NCBI GenBank assembly: GCA_900549645.1 | Contig: URPD01000018.1 | Coordinates: forward strand, 1-28,869 | Direction of reading: 5' to 3' | Length of the DNA: 28,869 nucleotides | DNA from: an uncultured Eubacteriales bacterium | GTDB taxonomy: Bacteria > Bacillota > Clostridia > Oscillospirales > Oscillospiraceae | Shown here: piece by piece, positions 14,533-21,007 of the stretch | Position numbering within the stretch: position 1 is the stretch's first letter | How the letters are laid out: each line of letters opens with the position of its first letter | Program-made: the position numbers and the translations under genes | Notes under the pieces: model-generated | Database searches by the model: none | The model's input: only the letters and a program-made list of their open reading frames with translations | Told to the model about the DNA's origin: nothing

Positions 14533-16026
14533 TCACGGATTCATGGTGTAGTTCGGGGCTTCCTTGGTGATGTAGATATCGTGCGGATGGCTCTCCTTGA
14601 GACCCGCGCTGGTGATGCGGACGAACTTGCTGTTCGTGCGCAGCTCCTCAATATTGTGCGAGCCGGTGTAGCCCATGCCGGAGCGCAGGCCGCCCATCAT
14701 CTGATATATGGTGTCGCTCACGGGTCCCCGGTAAGGCACACGGCCTTCGACGCCTTCGGGAACGAGCTTCTTGTTGTTCTGCTGGAAGTAGCGATCCTTG
14801 CTGCCGCACTGCATGGCGCCGAGGCTGCCCATGCCGCGGTAGACCTTGAACTGACGTCCCTGATATACCTCAGTCTCGCCCGGCGCTTCCTCGCAGCCTG
14901 CGAGCATGCTGCCCATCATCACGACGCTGCCGCCAGCGGCGATAGCCTTGACGATGTCGCCGGAATACTTGATGCCGCCGTCGGCAATGATGGGGACGCC
15001 GAACTTGTCCGCGCGCTCGCCGCACTCAAGTATCGCGCTGATCTGCGGCACACCGATACCTGCCACGACGCGGGTTGTGCAGATGGAGCCGGGGCCTATG
15101 CCGACCTTGACGCAGTCCGCGCCCGCCTTGATGAGCGCTTCCGTCGCCTCAGGAGTCGCAACGTTGCCGGCGACGAGTTGAATGTCGGGGTACTTCTCCT
15201 TGACGAGTCTGACGACGCGCATGATGTTCGCGGAGTGGCCGTGCGCACTGTCGAGCACGAGCACATCCGCACCCGCGTCGATAAGAGCGCCCGCGCGGAC
15301 GAGCACATCGTCCGTGACGCCGATTGCGGCGGCGCAGAGCAGACGCCCTGCGGAGTCCTTCGCGGAGTTGGGGTACTTCATTACCTTCTCGATATCCTTT
15401 ATGGTGATGAGGCCACGGAGCTTATAGTCCTCATCGACTATCGGGAGCTTTTCAATACGGTTTTTCTGAAGGATGGCCTTCGCCTCGTCCAGAGTCGTGC
15501 CGACAAGGCCGGTGATGAGGTTCTTGCTGGTCATAACCTCGTCGATATGGCGGCTCATATCGGTCTCGAACTTCATGTCACGGTTGGTGATAATGCCGAT
15601 GAGCTTGCCGTCGTCGTCAACGATGGGGACGCCGGAAATGCGGAACTTGCCCATCAGCGCGTCCGCGTCGCCCAGAGTGTGGCCGGAGTTGAGGAAGAAC
15701 GGATTCGTGATAACGCCGTTTTCACTGCGCTTGACGAGATCGACCTGCTCGGCCTGACGTTCGATGCTCATATTCTTATGAATGACGCCGATGCCGCCTT
15801 CGCGGGCAATGGCTATCGCCATTCTGTATTCCGTGACCGTATCCATCGCGGCGCTCATAACCGGCACGTTGAGCTTGACCTTGTTCGTGAGCTTGGTGGA
15901 AAGATCGACGTCTGCGGGGAGCACGTCGCTCTCTGCGGGAACCAGCAGCACATCGTCAAAGGTCAGACCCTCGCCGGTAAAGCGGCGCGCGTATACACTG
16001 TTTTGTTCCATATGAAAAGGCCCCAT
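14533..16026 (-). CDS. guaB: Inosine-5-monophosphate dehydrogenase
   Basis: This 497-residue enzyme turns IMP into XMP with NAD+, the committing step of GMP synthesis. The TIM-barrel begins with FTGEGLTFDDVLLVP; two CBS domains occupy about 107-222. The catalytic loop GPGSICTTRVV has Cys316, and the GGIKYSGD phosphate site and the RGMGS flap motif follow (397-401). EGVEGRVPYRG marks the mobile flap. A second ATG at 16011 (MEQNSVYARR) is an alternative start; neither has a strong Shine-Dalgarno. It has its own promoter at 16045-16072 and its own terminator, so it is a single-gene unit. Confidence 0.98.
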   Translation of the reverse strand: MGPFHMEQNSVYARRFTGEGLTFDDVLLVPAESDVLPADVDLSTKLTNKVKLNVPVMSAAMDTVTEYRMAIAIAREGGIGVIHKNMSIERQAEQVDLVKRSENGVITNPFFLNSGHTLGDADALMGKFRISGVPIVDDDGKLIGIITNRDMKFETDMSRHIDEVMTSKNLITGLVGTTLDEAKAILQKNRIEKLPIVDEDYKLRGLITIKDIEKVMKYPNSAKDSAGRLLCAAAIGVTDDVLVRAGALIDAGADVLVLDSAHGHSANIMRVVRLVKEKYPDIQLVAGNVATPEATEALIKAGADCVKVGIGPGSICTTRVVAGIGVPQISAILECGERADKFGVPIIADGGIKYSGDIVKAIAAGGSVVMMGSMLAGCEEAPGETEVYQGRQFKVYRGMGSLGAMQCGSKDRYFQQNNKKLVPEGVEGRVPYRGPVSDTIYQMMGGLRSGMGYTGSHNIEELRTNSKFVRITSAGLKESHPHDIYITKEAPNYTMNP

Positions 16027-16044
16027 TTCTTTAAAATTTCAGCA

Positions 16045-16072
16045 ATTATATCAGATTTTGCGGGAAAGTCAA
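16045..16072 (-). promoter_or_regulatory. Promoter of guaB
   Basis: Minus-strand TTGACT (16067-16072), 16-bp spacer, perfect TATAAT (16045-16050). It sits in the 83-bp gap after the glycosylase gene. The leader would be short, about 12 bases before the first ATG. I see no purine riboswitch. Confidence 0.88.
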
Positions 16073-16109
16073 TGTTATTTTTTTCAAGATGCCGTTTTTG
16101 TGCCGCCGC

Positions 16110-16940
16110 CTATTCATTTCCGTGACTGCGCGCATAATAAAATATATATTGCTGAGCCAGCCCCGCGCAGTCGCCGAGCGAAGCGGGGTCGAAATCCGGC
16201 GGGAAATGCTCCTTCAGCGCGCGGCGTATCCACACGTCTATCGGGAACGCCTCCATATGATACAGTCCGAACAGCACGACGCAGTTCGCTACCTTCTCGC
16301 CGACGCCGTTGAGCTTCAAAAGCTCCTTCTTCGCCGCCGTGCCATCCTCCGCCGCAAGCCTGTCAAGCTCCAGCGCGCCGGACGCGACAGCGGCCGCGGC
16401 GTCTATGATGTACGGCGCGCGGTAGCCGCAGCGCAGCGGGGCGAGGTCGGCGGCCTGCAATCCGGCCAGCCGCTCCGCCGGCGGGAACGAATAGAACCGC
16501 TGTCCCTCGAATTCAAGCTCATCCCCGAACATTGCGCACAGGCGCTCGACGATTCCCTTGATGCGCGTGATGTTGTTACACTGAGAGATGATGAACGAAC
16601 ACAGCGCCTCCCAGCCGTCCTGCCGCAGGATGCGTATCCCGCGCCCGAACTCGACGCACTGCGCCAGATATTCGCCGCCGTCAAAGCCGCGCGAGGCCGC
16701 GGCATAGTCGCGGTCGAGGTCAAAATATTTGCGCCACAGCTCATCGGGCGCGGCGGAGCGCAGGTACACCCTGCCGTTCTCCGTCCACACCCGCGCCGGA
16801 TACCCGAAGGCGACGCCGGTGTAGACGCCGTTCTCGTCCGCGTTCCAGCGGAAGCACTGCCCGCACTCAAAGGTTTTCACTATGTCAAGCTCGTCCGCGC
16901 CAGCGAGATTCAAAGTGTGTATTTCAGTATTTTTCGACAT
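16110..16940 (-). CDS. 8-oxoguanine DNA glycosylase (OGG1 type, HhH-GPD)
   Basis: A 276-residue base-excision repair enzyme that removes 8-oxoguanine from DNA and can cut the strand. Motifs: ECGQCFRW near residue 27 (OGG1 N-domain), FIISQCNNITRIKGIVERL, and the helix-hairpin-helix with catalytic lysine LNGVGEKVANCV, followed by PIDVWIRRAL with the catalytic aspartate. Residues aligned to human Lys249 and Asp268 are both present. In-frame codons extend to 17003, but the ATG at 16940 has GGTGA 5 nt ahead and its own promoter, so I use it. The start region overlaps a terminator-like hairpin described separately. With the MutT-like NUDIX enzyme nearby it points to defence against oxidised guanine. 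Confidence 0.94.
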   Translation of the reverse strand: MSKNTEIHTLNLAGADELDIVKTFECGQCFRWNADENGVYTGVAFGYPARVWTENGRVYLRSAAPDELWRKYFDLDRDYAAASRGFDGGEYLAQCVEFGRGIRILRQDGWEALCSFIISQCNNITRIKGIVERLCAMFGDELEFEGQRFYSFPPAERLAGLQAADLAPLRCGYRAPYIIDAAAAVASGALELDRLAAEDGTAAKKELLKLNGVGEKVANCVVLFGLYHMEAFPIDVWIRRALKEHFPPDFDPASLGDCAGLAQQYIFYYARSHGNE

Positions 16941-16982
16941 AAAAATCACCGTCAAGATTATAAATCTCAACGGTGATTTTTT
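16941..16982 (-). terminator. Hairpin over the glycosylase start region
   Basis: A 12-bp perfect stem AAAAATCACCGT (minus-strand 5-prime arm at 16970-16981) with ACGGTGATTTTT (16941-16952), extended inside by GAGATT/AATCTT. It ends in a T run directly against the ATG at 16940. It looks like the terminator of the XRE gene just upstream, but its 3-prime arm contains the glycosylase Shine-Dalgarno GGTGA. Confidence 0.75.
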
Positions 16983-16985
16983 CAA
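16957..16985 (-). promoter_or_regulatory. Promoter of the glycosylase gene, inside the hairpin
   Basis: Minus-strand TTGAAA (16980-16985), 17-bp spacer and perfect TATAAT (16957-16962). The -10 lies in the hairpin loop, so transcription would start around 16950 with only about ten bases before the ATG. Confidence 0.75.
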
Positions 16986-16989
16986 GTGG

Positions 16990-17220
16990 TCAATCGTCCT
17001 CAAGCAGCTTGGAGGCCGGTATACCGAGCACTTCAGCGATGCTGAACAGCGTCTCCAGCGATACGCCGCGCACCGTGCCAGTCCCCTCCACCTGAGCGAT
17101 GAAATTCACGCTTCGGCTGATCTTCTCCGCGAGCAGCTCCTGCGTAAGCCCCGCCTTTTTCCGGTAGTACGCTATCTTCAAACCCATGGTTATATACTTA
17201 TCCGCAAATCTGGTATGCAT
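16990..17220 (-). CDS. XRE-family transcriptional regulator
   Basis: A 76-residue single-domain DNA-binding protein. The Cro/C1-type helix-turn-helix spans about 12-72: LKIAYYRKKAGLTQELLAEK, then the recognition helix region SVNFIAQVEGTG, and the closing LFSIAEVLGIPASKLLED. GGAGG seven bases before the ATG at 17220 fixes the start; in-frame codons reach to 17253. It faces the small Spo0A-C-like gene across 118 bp that hold an A/T palindrome, a plausible operator. Target genes are unknown. Confidence 0.9.
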   Translation of the reverse strand: MHTRFADKYITMGLKIAYYRKKAGLTQELLAEKISRSVNFIAQVEGTGTVRGVSLETLFSIAEVLGIPASKLLEDD

Positions 17221-17283
17221 ATCTATACCTCCATGCGGATATGCTACCAACAATCAGGCCGAAATATAATTGAGCTTAATTAA

Positions 17284-17308
17284 ATATTTATTTACTTTAA
17301 ATAAATAT
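17284..17308. promoter_or_regulatory. A/T palindrome, candidate operator
   Basis: Perfect inverted repeat with 11-bp arms ATATTTATTTA / TAAATAAATAT around CTT. It covers the -35 of the plus-strand promoter at 17291-17319 and lies between two divergent small genes, one of which is an XRE regulator. Operator role is inferred. Confidence 0.6.
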
Positions 17309-17319
17309 AGATGTAATAT
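17291..17319 (+). promoter_or_regulatory. Candidate promoter of the Spo0A-C-like gene
   Basis: TTTACT (17291-17296), 17-bp spacer, TAATAT (17314-17319), about 20 bases before the ATG. Both boxes are imperfect, in an A/T-rich region where chance matches are common. Confidence 0.5.
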
Positions 17320-17338
17320 AGTTCCGTGAGGTGAAGTT

Positions 17339-17578
17339 ATGGATAAGCTGAAAATGAAAATAGCAGAGGATGCGATAAGAAAAATTGCCGCAGACAACGG
17401 CGAGAGTGTTGAGGCAGTTAGGAAAAACATACAGATTGCGATGGTGAATGGCCTTGCCAGTACGGACGCCGATGTGCAGCGCTTCTGGCAGAGCGTCCCC
17501 CGCGAGGGCGAACTGCCGACGCCTGAGGAGCTGATACTGTACATCGCCGAGGTTGCGATGGATAAGGGGGAAAATTAG
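17339..17578 (+). CDS. Small helical protein resembling the Spo0A C-terminal domain
   Basis: A 79-residue, all-helical protein. The arrangement KIAADNGESVEAVRKNIQ, then DADVQRFWQSVP, then PTPEELILYIAEV matches a group of short clostridial proteins that are often labelled Spo0A C-terminal-like, as I remember them. In Spo0A this domain is a helix-turn-helix that binds the 0A box. There is no receiver domain here and the gene is far too short to be Spo0A itself, so DNA binding is only a suggestion. GAGGTGA four bases before the ATG makes the start firm. The gene is followed by a palindromic repeat. Confidence 0.65.
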   Translation: MDKLKMKIAEDAIRKIAADNGESVEAVRKNIQIAMVNGLASTDADVQRFWQSVPREGELPTPEELILYIAEVAMDKGEN

Positions 17579-17592
17579 GGGGGCGCGCGCCC

Positions 17593-17643
17593 TTGGCGCC
17601 CCTTTTAGGGGAGCTGTCGGCGTAGCCGACTGAGGGGTCGCCA
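17593..17643 (+). repeat. Palindromic intergenic repeat, copy R5
   Basis: Same subtype as R1 and R4: GGCGCCCCTTTTAGGGGAGC, hairpin GTCGGC-GTA-GCCGAC, TGAGGGGTCGCCAG. It is followed by GCCATTAGGTAAAAGA, shared with the flank of R1, so the repeat unit extends beyond the hairpins to about 17670. Confidence 0.85.
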
Positions 17644-17714
17644 GTCTCGGTCTATTGCCATTAGGTAAAAGACACGGCAGCGTATAGAAATCGGGACGGC
17701 ACAGAGGCCGCCCC

Positions 17715-18002
17715 CTACGAACACACTTTTCCCACGCTGCTCCCATAGCAACGGGATAGCAAATGGCAACACAGTTCGGCTAATCTTTCTTCAGCGTTTG
17801 TATCTGTTTTCAGTTCGACTTTATTGGTGCCGTATTTCGGTTCAGAGTACATGCAGGTATCAATATATATCTCTTCGGTTTGCAGCAATGCATTTCGCAG
17901 GCTCGTTGCCGCCGGCAACGCCAAAGGTATGGTTCCCAATTCATCGATGACATTGTCTACGGTTCCGTATAATACGGCGTACATTTTCTTATAATCGGCC
18001 AC
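17715..18002 (-). CDS. Small protein of unknown function with an ADYKKMY start
   Basis: A 95-residue soluble protein starting at GTG (18002) with GGAGG seven bases ahead; in-frame codons reach 18044. The opening ADYKKMYAVLYG followed by a helix ending in LLQTEEIYID matches a recurrent type of small Firmicutes protein that I recall near regulators and prophages and that has no known function. The second half (about 55-95) is less familiar: NKVELKTDTNAEERLAEL and a Cys-containing end. It faces an XRE regulator across 119 bp with an inverted repeat, the usual layout of a small regulated pair. Confidence 0.65.
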   Translation of the reverse strand: MADYKKMYAVLYGTVDNVIDELGTIPLALPAATSLRNALLQTEEIYIDTCMYSEPKYGTNKVELKTDTNAEERLAELCCHLLSRCYGSSVGKVCS

Positions 18003-18026
18003 TTTTATACCTCCACTGCAAATATC

Positions 18027-18096
18027 GACCAGTATAGCGGTCAATATTTTCTCTCAGCTTAGCATAAAATTTGACTGCTTGCAACTGATACTGGTC
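18027..18096. promoter_or_regulatory. Separated inverted repeat between divergent genes, candidate operator
   Basis: GACCAGTAT (18027-18035) and ATACTGGTC (18088-18096) are perfect inverted 9-mers about 52 bases apart, one next to each start codon. Two sites of one regulator, as in phage repressor operators, would explain this. I could not find a convincing promoter for either gene here. Confidence 0.5.
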
Positions 18097-18121
18097 AAAA
18101 ATTATGCAGGCGGAGAAGAAC

Positions 18122-18370
18122 ATGGAGCAAAAAATCAGGCGTGACCGGAACATGGGCGATAATCTGCGCAGACTTCGGGCGGGCAGCGGACTGTCGCAGG
18201 AAAAGCTGTGCGCGGAGCTTCAGCGCCGCGGCTGCGATATCGGACGGACGACCTACGCAAAATATGAGTCCGGCGAACTGAATATCCGGGCAAGCGTTAT
18301 AGTGGAGCTGAGGAAAATCTATTCCTGCTCGTATGACGAATTCTTTGCTGGGCTTGAAGATGAAGAATAA
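18122..18370 (+). CDS. XRE-family transcriptional regulator
   Basis: An 82-residue single-domain Cro/C1-type regulator: LRRLRAGSGLSQEKLCAEL, then GRTTYAKYESGELNIRAS as the recognition helix region, and the closing VIVELRKIYSCSYDEFF. GGAG six bases before the ATG at 18122 is better than the upstream ATG at 18104, so I chose 18122. It probably controls itself and the divergent small gene through the inverted repeat between them. It is followed by the first of two identical 28-bp palindromes. Confidence 0.88.
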   Translation: MEQKIRRDRNMGDNLRRLRAGSGLSQEKLCAELQRRGCDIGRTTYAKYESGELNIRASVIVELRKIYSCSYDEFFAGLEDEE

Positions 18371-18371
18371 C

Positions 18372-18399
18372 CGACGCCGGGGCACATGCCCCGGCGTCG
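18372..18399. repeat. 28-bp perfect palindrome, left copy
   Basis: Arms CGACGCCGGGGCA and TGCCCCGGCGTCG around CA, directly after the XRE stop codon. No T run follows, so it is not a classical terminator. An identical copy is at 18614-18641. Confidence 0.9.
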
Positions 18400-18494
18400 T
18401 AGTCTGTCAAAGAACATGTGCAGCAGGGCGCGGATAAGAGAGCAGCGGGGGAGCTTGAGGGGGCAAGGCCCGCCTCAAATACAATAAACCGCCG

Positions 18495-18612
18495 TCCAAA
18501 AGTCTTGATACATCAACGACTTTTGGAGCAAAGCAGCATTTTGATAATATCAAAATGCTCGGCGGATGAAGCTTGTCAAAAAAAAGTCCTCACAGGACTT
18601 TTTTGACAAGCT
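18495..18612. other. Three consecutive hairpins
   Basis: Hairpin 1 (18495-18527): TCCAAAAGTC-TTGAT with ATCAA and GACTTTTGGA, one bulged base. Hairpin 2 (18535-18559): AGCATTTTGATA with TATCAAAATGCT around a single base. Hairpin 3 (18570-18612): AGCTTGTC, an A run and AGTCCT paired with AGGACT, a T run and GACAAGCT; its minus-strand reading is a strong intrinsic terminator for the histidine-kinase transcript. The 302 bases 18371-18672 hold no gene I can support. Confidence 0.8.
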
Positions 18613-18613
18613 G

Positions 18614-18641
18614 CGACGCCGGGGCACATGCCCCGGCGTCG
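18614..18641. repeat. 28-bp perfect palindrome, right copy
   Basis: Identical in all 28 bases to the copy at 18372-18399. It lies 32 bases beyond the end of the histidine kinase gene on the minus strand. Confidence 0.9.
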
Positions 18642-18672
18642 ATCTATATTTTTGTAAGCAAGTTAAAGACGT

Positions 18673-20043
18673 TCACTTTCCTGCTGGCAGCACATCATTT
18701 TCAATCGCCGGGAGCTTCAGCTCCGCGGCGAAGTGCTCCTCGTCGGAGCGTATCTCGAAGCTGCCGCCCATATGCGTCATTATCTTCTCGCAGGTGCGGA
18801 TGCCTATCTTCGTGCTCTCGACGCGGTTCATCGAGCGCACCACGTAGTTCGACACGCAGACGCTCAGCCAGCCGTTTTCCAGCGCGGAGAGGATCATCAC
18901 AGGCCGCGACCTATCCGCGTACTTGCGCAGGTTCGACAGCAGATTATCGAACACGCGCTTGAGATACATCGTATCCGCCGAGACGCGGCAGTCTCCGATG
19001 AAGTCGATGCGCGACACGTTGAACCCGTCGTCCTGCAAATCGAACTGCAATTCGAGCATGAACTGGTCGAGCAGCATCCTCGCATCAAACTCCTCCATGT
19101 TCATCTCAAGGTCGGCACGGCCGAAAACAAGGAAATACTTGAACAGCTCATCCGTGAGATCCTTCAGATCCATGGCCTTGCCGTAGGCCGCGGAGATAAA
19201 CTGCTTCGCCTGTTCCTCGTCGCTGATGCCGTTCTCGTCAAGCAGGCTGAGATAACCCAGCATCGAGGTCATCGGTGTGCGGATATCGTGCGATATAGCG
19301 GTTATCAGCTCGGAGTTTGCCTGCCATGCGCGGCGCTCGTTGCCCATCTTCTCGATGACAGAGCTTCGCATCATGTCCACCTCGTGCGCGAGCATCGAAA
19401 GCTCGTCGTTGCCCTTGACGGTGATTTCGTGCTCCAGATCGCCCTCGCCGATCTCCCCGGCCTCATGCGACAGCACGATTATGCGCTTCGTCATCCGCTG
19501 CACGTACCACAGCACGACCGCAATGAATATCAGGCAGGCCGACGCCCACGCCACGACGTTCGCCAGCGCGTATTCGCGCACCTGCGAATTCTCGCTTATC
19601 GCTATCTGATACAGCCCGTCGGCAAAGCGCATCGGGTAGAGCCGCTGGCTCTGCGCTATATACTGGCTCCGCTCCGGGCCCGCGATGTTCGAGGCGTTTG
19701 TCGCCTCGCCGCCGTGAACGCGCATTGAGAAGTTGCGCCCCTTATAAATAAGTATGGTCACATACTCGTGATCCCGCGTCCAGCGCGCGACGGCGGCGGA
19801 GTCGTCCCCCTTCACGCGGCGGGAGCTTACATAGCTGCTGAACTGCGAATATATCTCCGCCTTGCGGGAGGATATCGCGTCGCTGCTCATATAGACCTTG
19901 TCGACGATAAGGTTCCCCACCCCGCGCACGACCGCCATCACGACCAGCGCGCAGGCGAAGCCCAGCAGGATCGTATAAAGCATTTTCGCGTTGAGCGAGG
20001 ACGGCAGACGCCTTTTTCTCCGCTCAGGTTGCTTCTCAGTCAA
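18673..20043 (-). CDS. Membrane sensor histidine kinase
   Basis: A 456-residue two-component sensor. Two membrane helices (about 21-42 and 160-181) enclose an extracellular sensor domain of about 115 residues. HAMP follows (182-235), then the HisKA helix with His252 (ITAISHDIRTPMTSML) and an ATPase domain with the N box FDNLLSNLRKYAD (367, 371). The G1 motif DxGxG is absent and the G2 region reads ESTKIGIRTCEKI in place of GxGLGL, a form I recall from some clostridial kinases. The ATG overlaps the end of the response-regulator gene by 8 nt, so the two are one operon. It lies next to the binding-protein gene and probably senses a ligand of that system. Confidence 0.92.
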   Translation of the reverse strand: MTEKQPERRKRRLPSSLNAKMLYTILLGFACALVVMAVVRGVGNLIVDKVYMSSDAISSRKAEIYSQFSSYVSSRRVKGDDSAAVARWTRDHEYVTILIYKGRNFSMRVHGGEATNASNIAGPERSQYIAQSQRLYPMRFADGLYQIAISENSQVREYALANVVAWASACLIFIAVVLWYVQRMTKRIIVLSHEAGEIGEGDLEHEITVKGNDELSMLAHEVDMMRSSVIEKMGNERRAWQANSELITAISHDIRTPMTSMLGYLSLLDENGISDEEQAKQFISAAYGKAMDLKDLTDELFKYFLVFGRADLEMNMEEFDARMLLDQFMLELQFDLQDDGFNVSRIDFIGDCRVSADTMYLKRVFDNLLSNLRKYADRSRPVMILSALENGWLSVCVSNYVVRSMNRVESTKIGIRTCEKIMTHMGGSFEIRSDEEHFAAELKLPAIENDVLPAGK

Positions 20044-20725
20044 TTTGATAGCCCTTTCCCCAGACCGTGCGAACTATCTTCGGACTGGACGAATTTTCTT
20101 CTATCTTGCGGCGCAGGTTCAGAACGTGCACCATCACGGTGTTGCCGGAACCGGCGAGGTACTTTTCGTTCCACACGGCCTCGTACAACTCCACGGCAGT
20201 CACGGTGCGGCCGCGGTTCTGGAGCAGATACGCGAGAATGGCGTACTCCGTGTCGGTCAGGGCGACGGGCTTGCCGCTGCTCGTGACCTTGTGCGTCGAG
20301 AAATCTACCTCAAGATTCTCCACTGCAAGCGCCTCTTCCGGCTTGCCGCGGTACTCCTTATACCGGCGCAGCAGCGAGCTGACCTTGGCCAGCAGCTCCA
20401 CGCTGGAGAAGGGCTTGGACAGAAAATCGTCGCCGCCGCTGGAATAGGCGCTGACGCGGTCGTTCTCGGCGGACTTCGCGGTGAGGAACAGGACGGGGAC
20501 GTTGGAGTCCTTGCGTATCGCGTCGCAGGTCTGGAAGCCGTCCATCCCCGGCATCATCACATCCAGCAGCACGAGGTCAAGCTCCGGATGCTCCTTCACA
20601 TACGCGACGGTCTCCGTGCCGCTGCTCGCCTCGGCGACGGTATACGTCTCGCCCAGCAGTATTTTCAGCACCCGGCGGATATCGGGATCGTCGTCTACTA
20701 TTAGAATATTGGAACTGGCAGCCAT
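20036..20725 (-). CDS. OmpR-family response regulator
   Basis: A 229-residue regulator with an N-terminal receiver domain (acidic Asp11-13, phosphoacceptor Asp55 in LVLLDVMMPGMDG, Thr82, Lys104 in LSKPF) and a C-terminal winged helix (about 130-229: LTDTEYAILAYLLQNRG, VMVHVLNLRRKIE, VRTVWGKGYQI). In-frame codons extend to 20896, but the protein proper starts at the ATG at 20725 with GGAGAG 6 nt ahead. It is the partner of the following histidine kinase and is divergent from the solute-binding-protein gene, the likely target. Confidence 0.95.
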   Translation of the reverse strand: MAASSNILIVDDDPDIRRVLKILLGETYTVAEASSGTETVAYVKEHPELDLVLLDVMMPGMDGFQTCDAIRKDSNVPVLFLTAKSAENDRVSAYSSGGDDFLSKPFSSVELLAKVSSLLRRYKEYRGKPEEALAVENLEVDFSTHKVTSSGKPVALTDTEYAILAYLLQNRGRTVTAVELYEAVWNEKYLAGSGNTVMVHVLNLRRKIEENSSSPKIVRTVWGKGYQID

Positions 20726-20928
20726 GTTTATCTCTCCTCTATACAAAAACGATACATAAAATTTGCCTGATCGATGCAATCGCGGTTCACAATGGCGGCA
20801 GCGCGGCGGGAGGAGGCGCTGCGGCACGGCGCGATGCATTTTAACTGAGTGCATCATAACACATAATTTCATATAAACCAACGAAAAATCAAACATTTAA
20901 GAAAAGTTAAGAGACAGAGCGCGCATTA

Positions 20929-20948
20929 TATGGTACAATGCTACCATA
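20929..20948 (+). promoter_or_regulatory. Extended -10 promoter within an inverted repeat, upstream of the binding-protein gene
   Basis: TGG-TACAAT forms an extended -10 (20934-20939). It lies in the inverted repeat TATGGTA-N6-TACCATA (20929-20935 and 20942-20948). No good -35 is present, which fits a promoter needing an activator. The rest of the 282-base gap 20726-21007 includes a GC-rich stretch (about 20780-20840), part of the response-regulator leader, and no gene. Confidence 0.6.
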
Positions 20949-21007
20949 GATTTTTATCTCTATGTGCGTTCGATAGAAATCCCATTGAATTTCCGAGGAG
21001 GAACATA

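Noticed and set aside
14380..16125. A 581-residue plus-strand reading frame opposite guaB
   Set aside because: guaB is complete with Cys316 and flap motifs; the opposite frame shows no family features and begins inside the lipoprotein gene.
18495..18612. A toxin-antitoxin or small ORF in the hairpin cluster
   Set aside because: The short frames here have no Shine-Dalgarno and run through palindromes; nothing supports translation.
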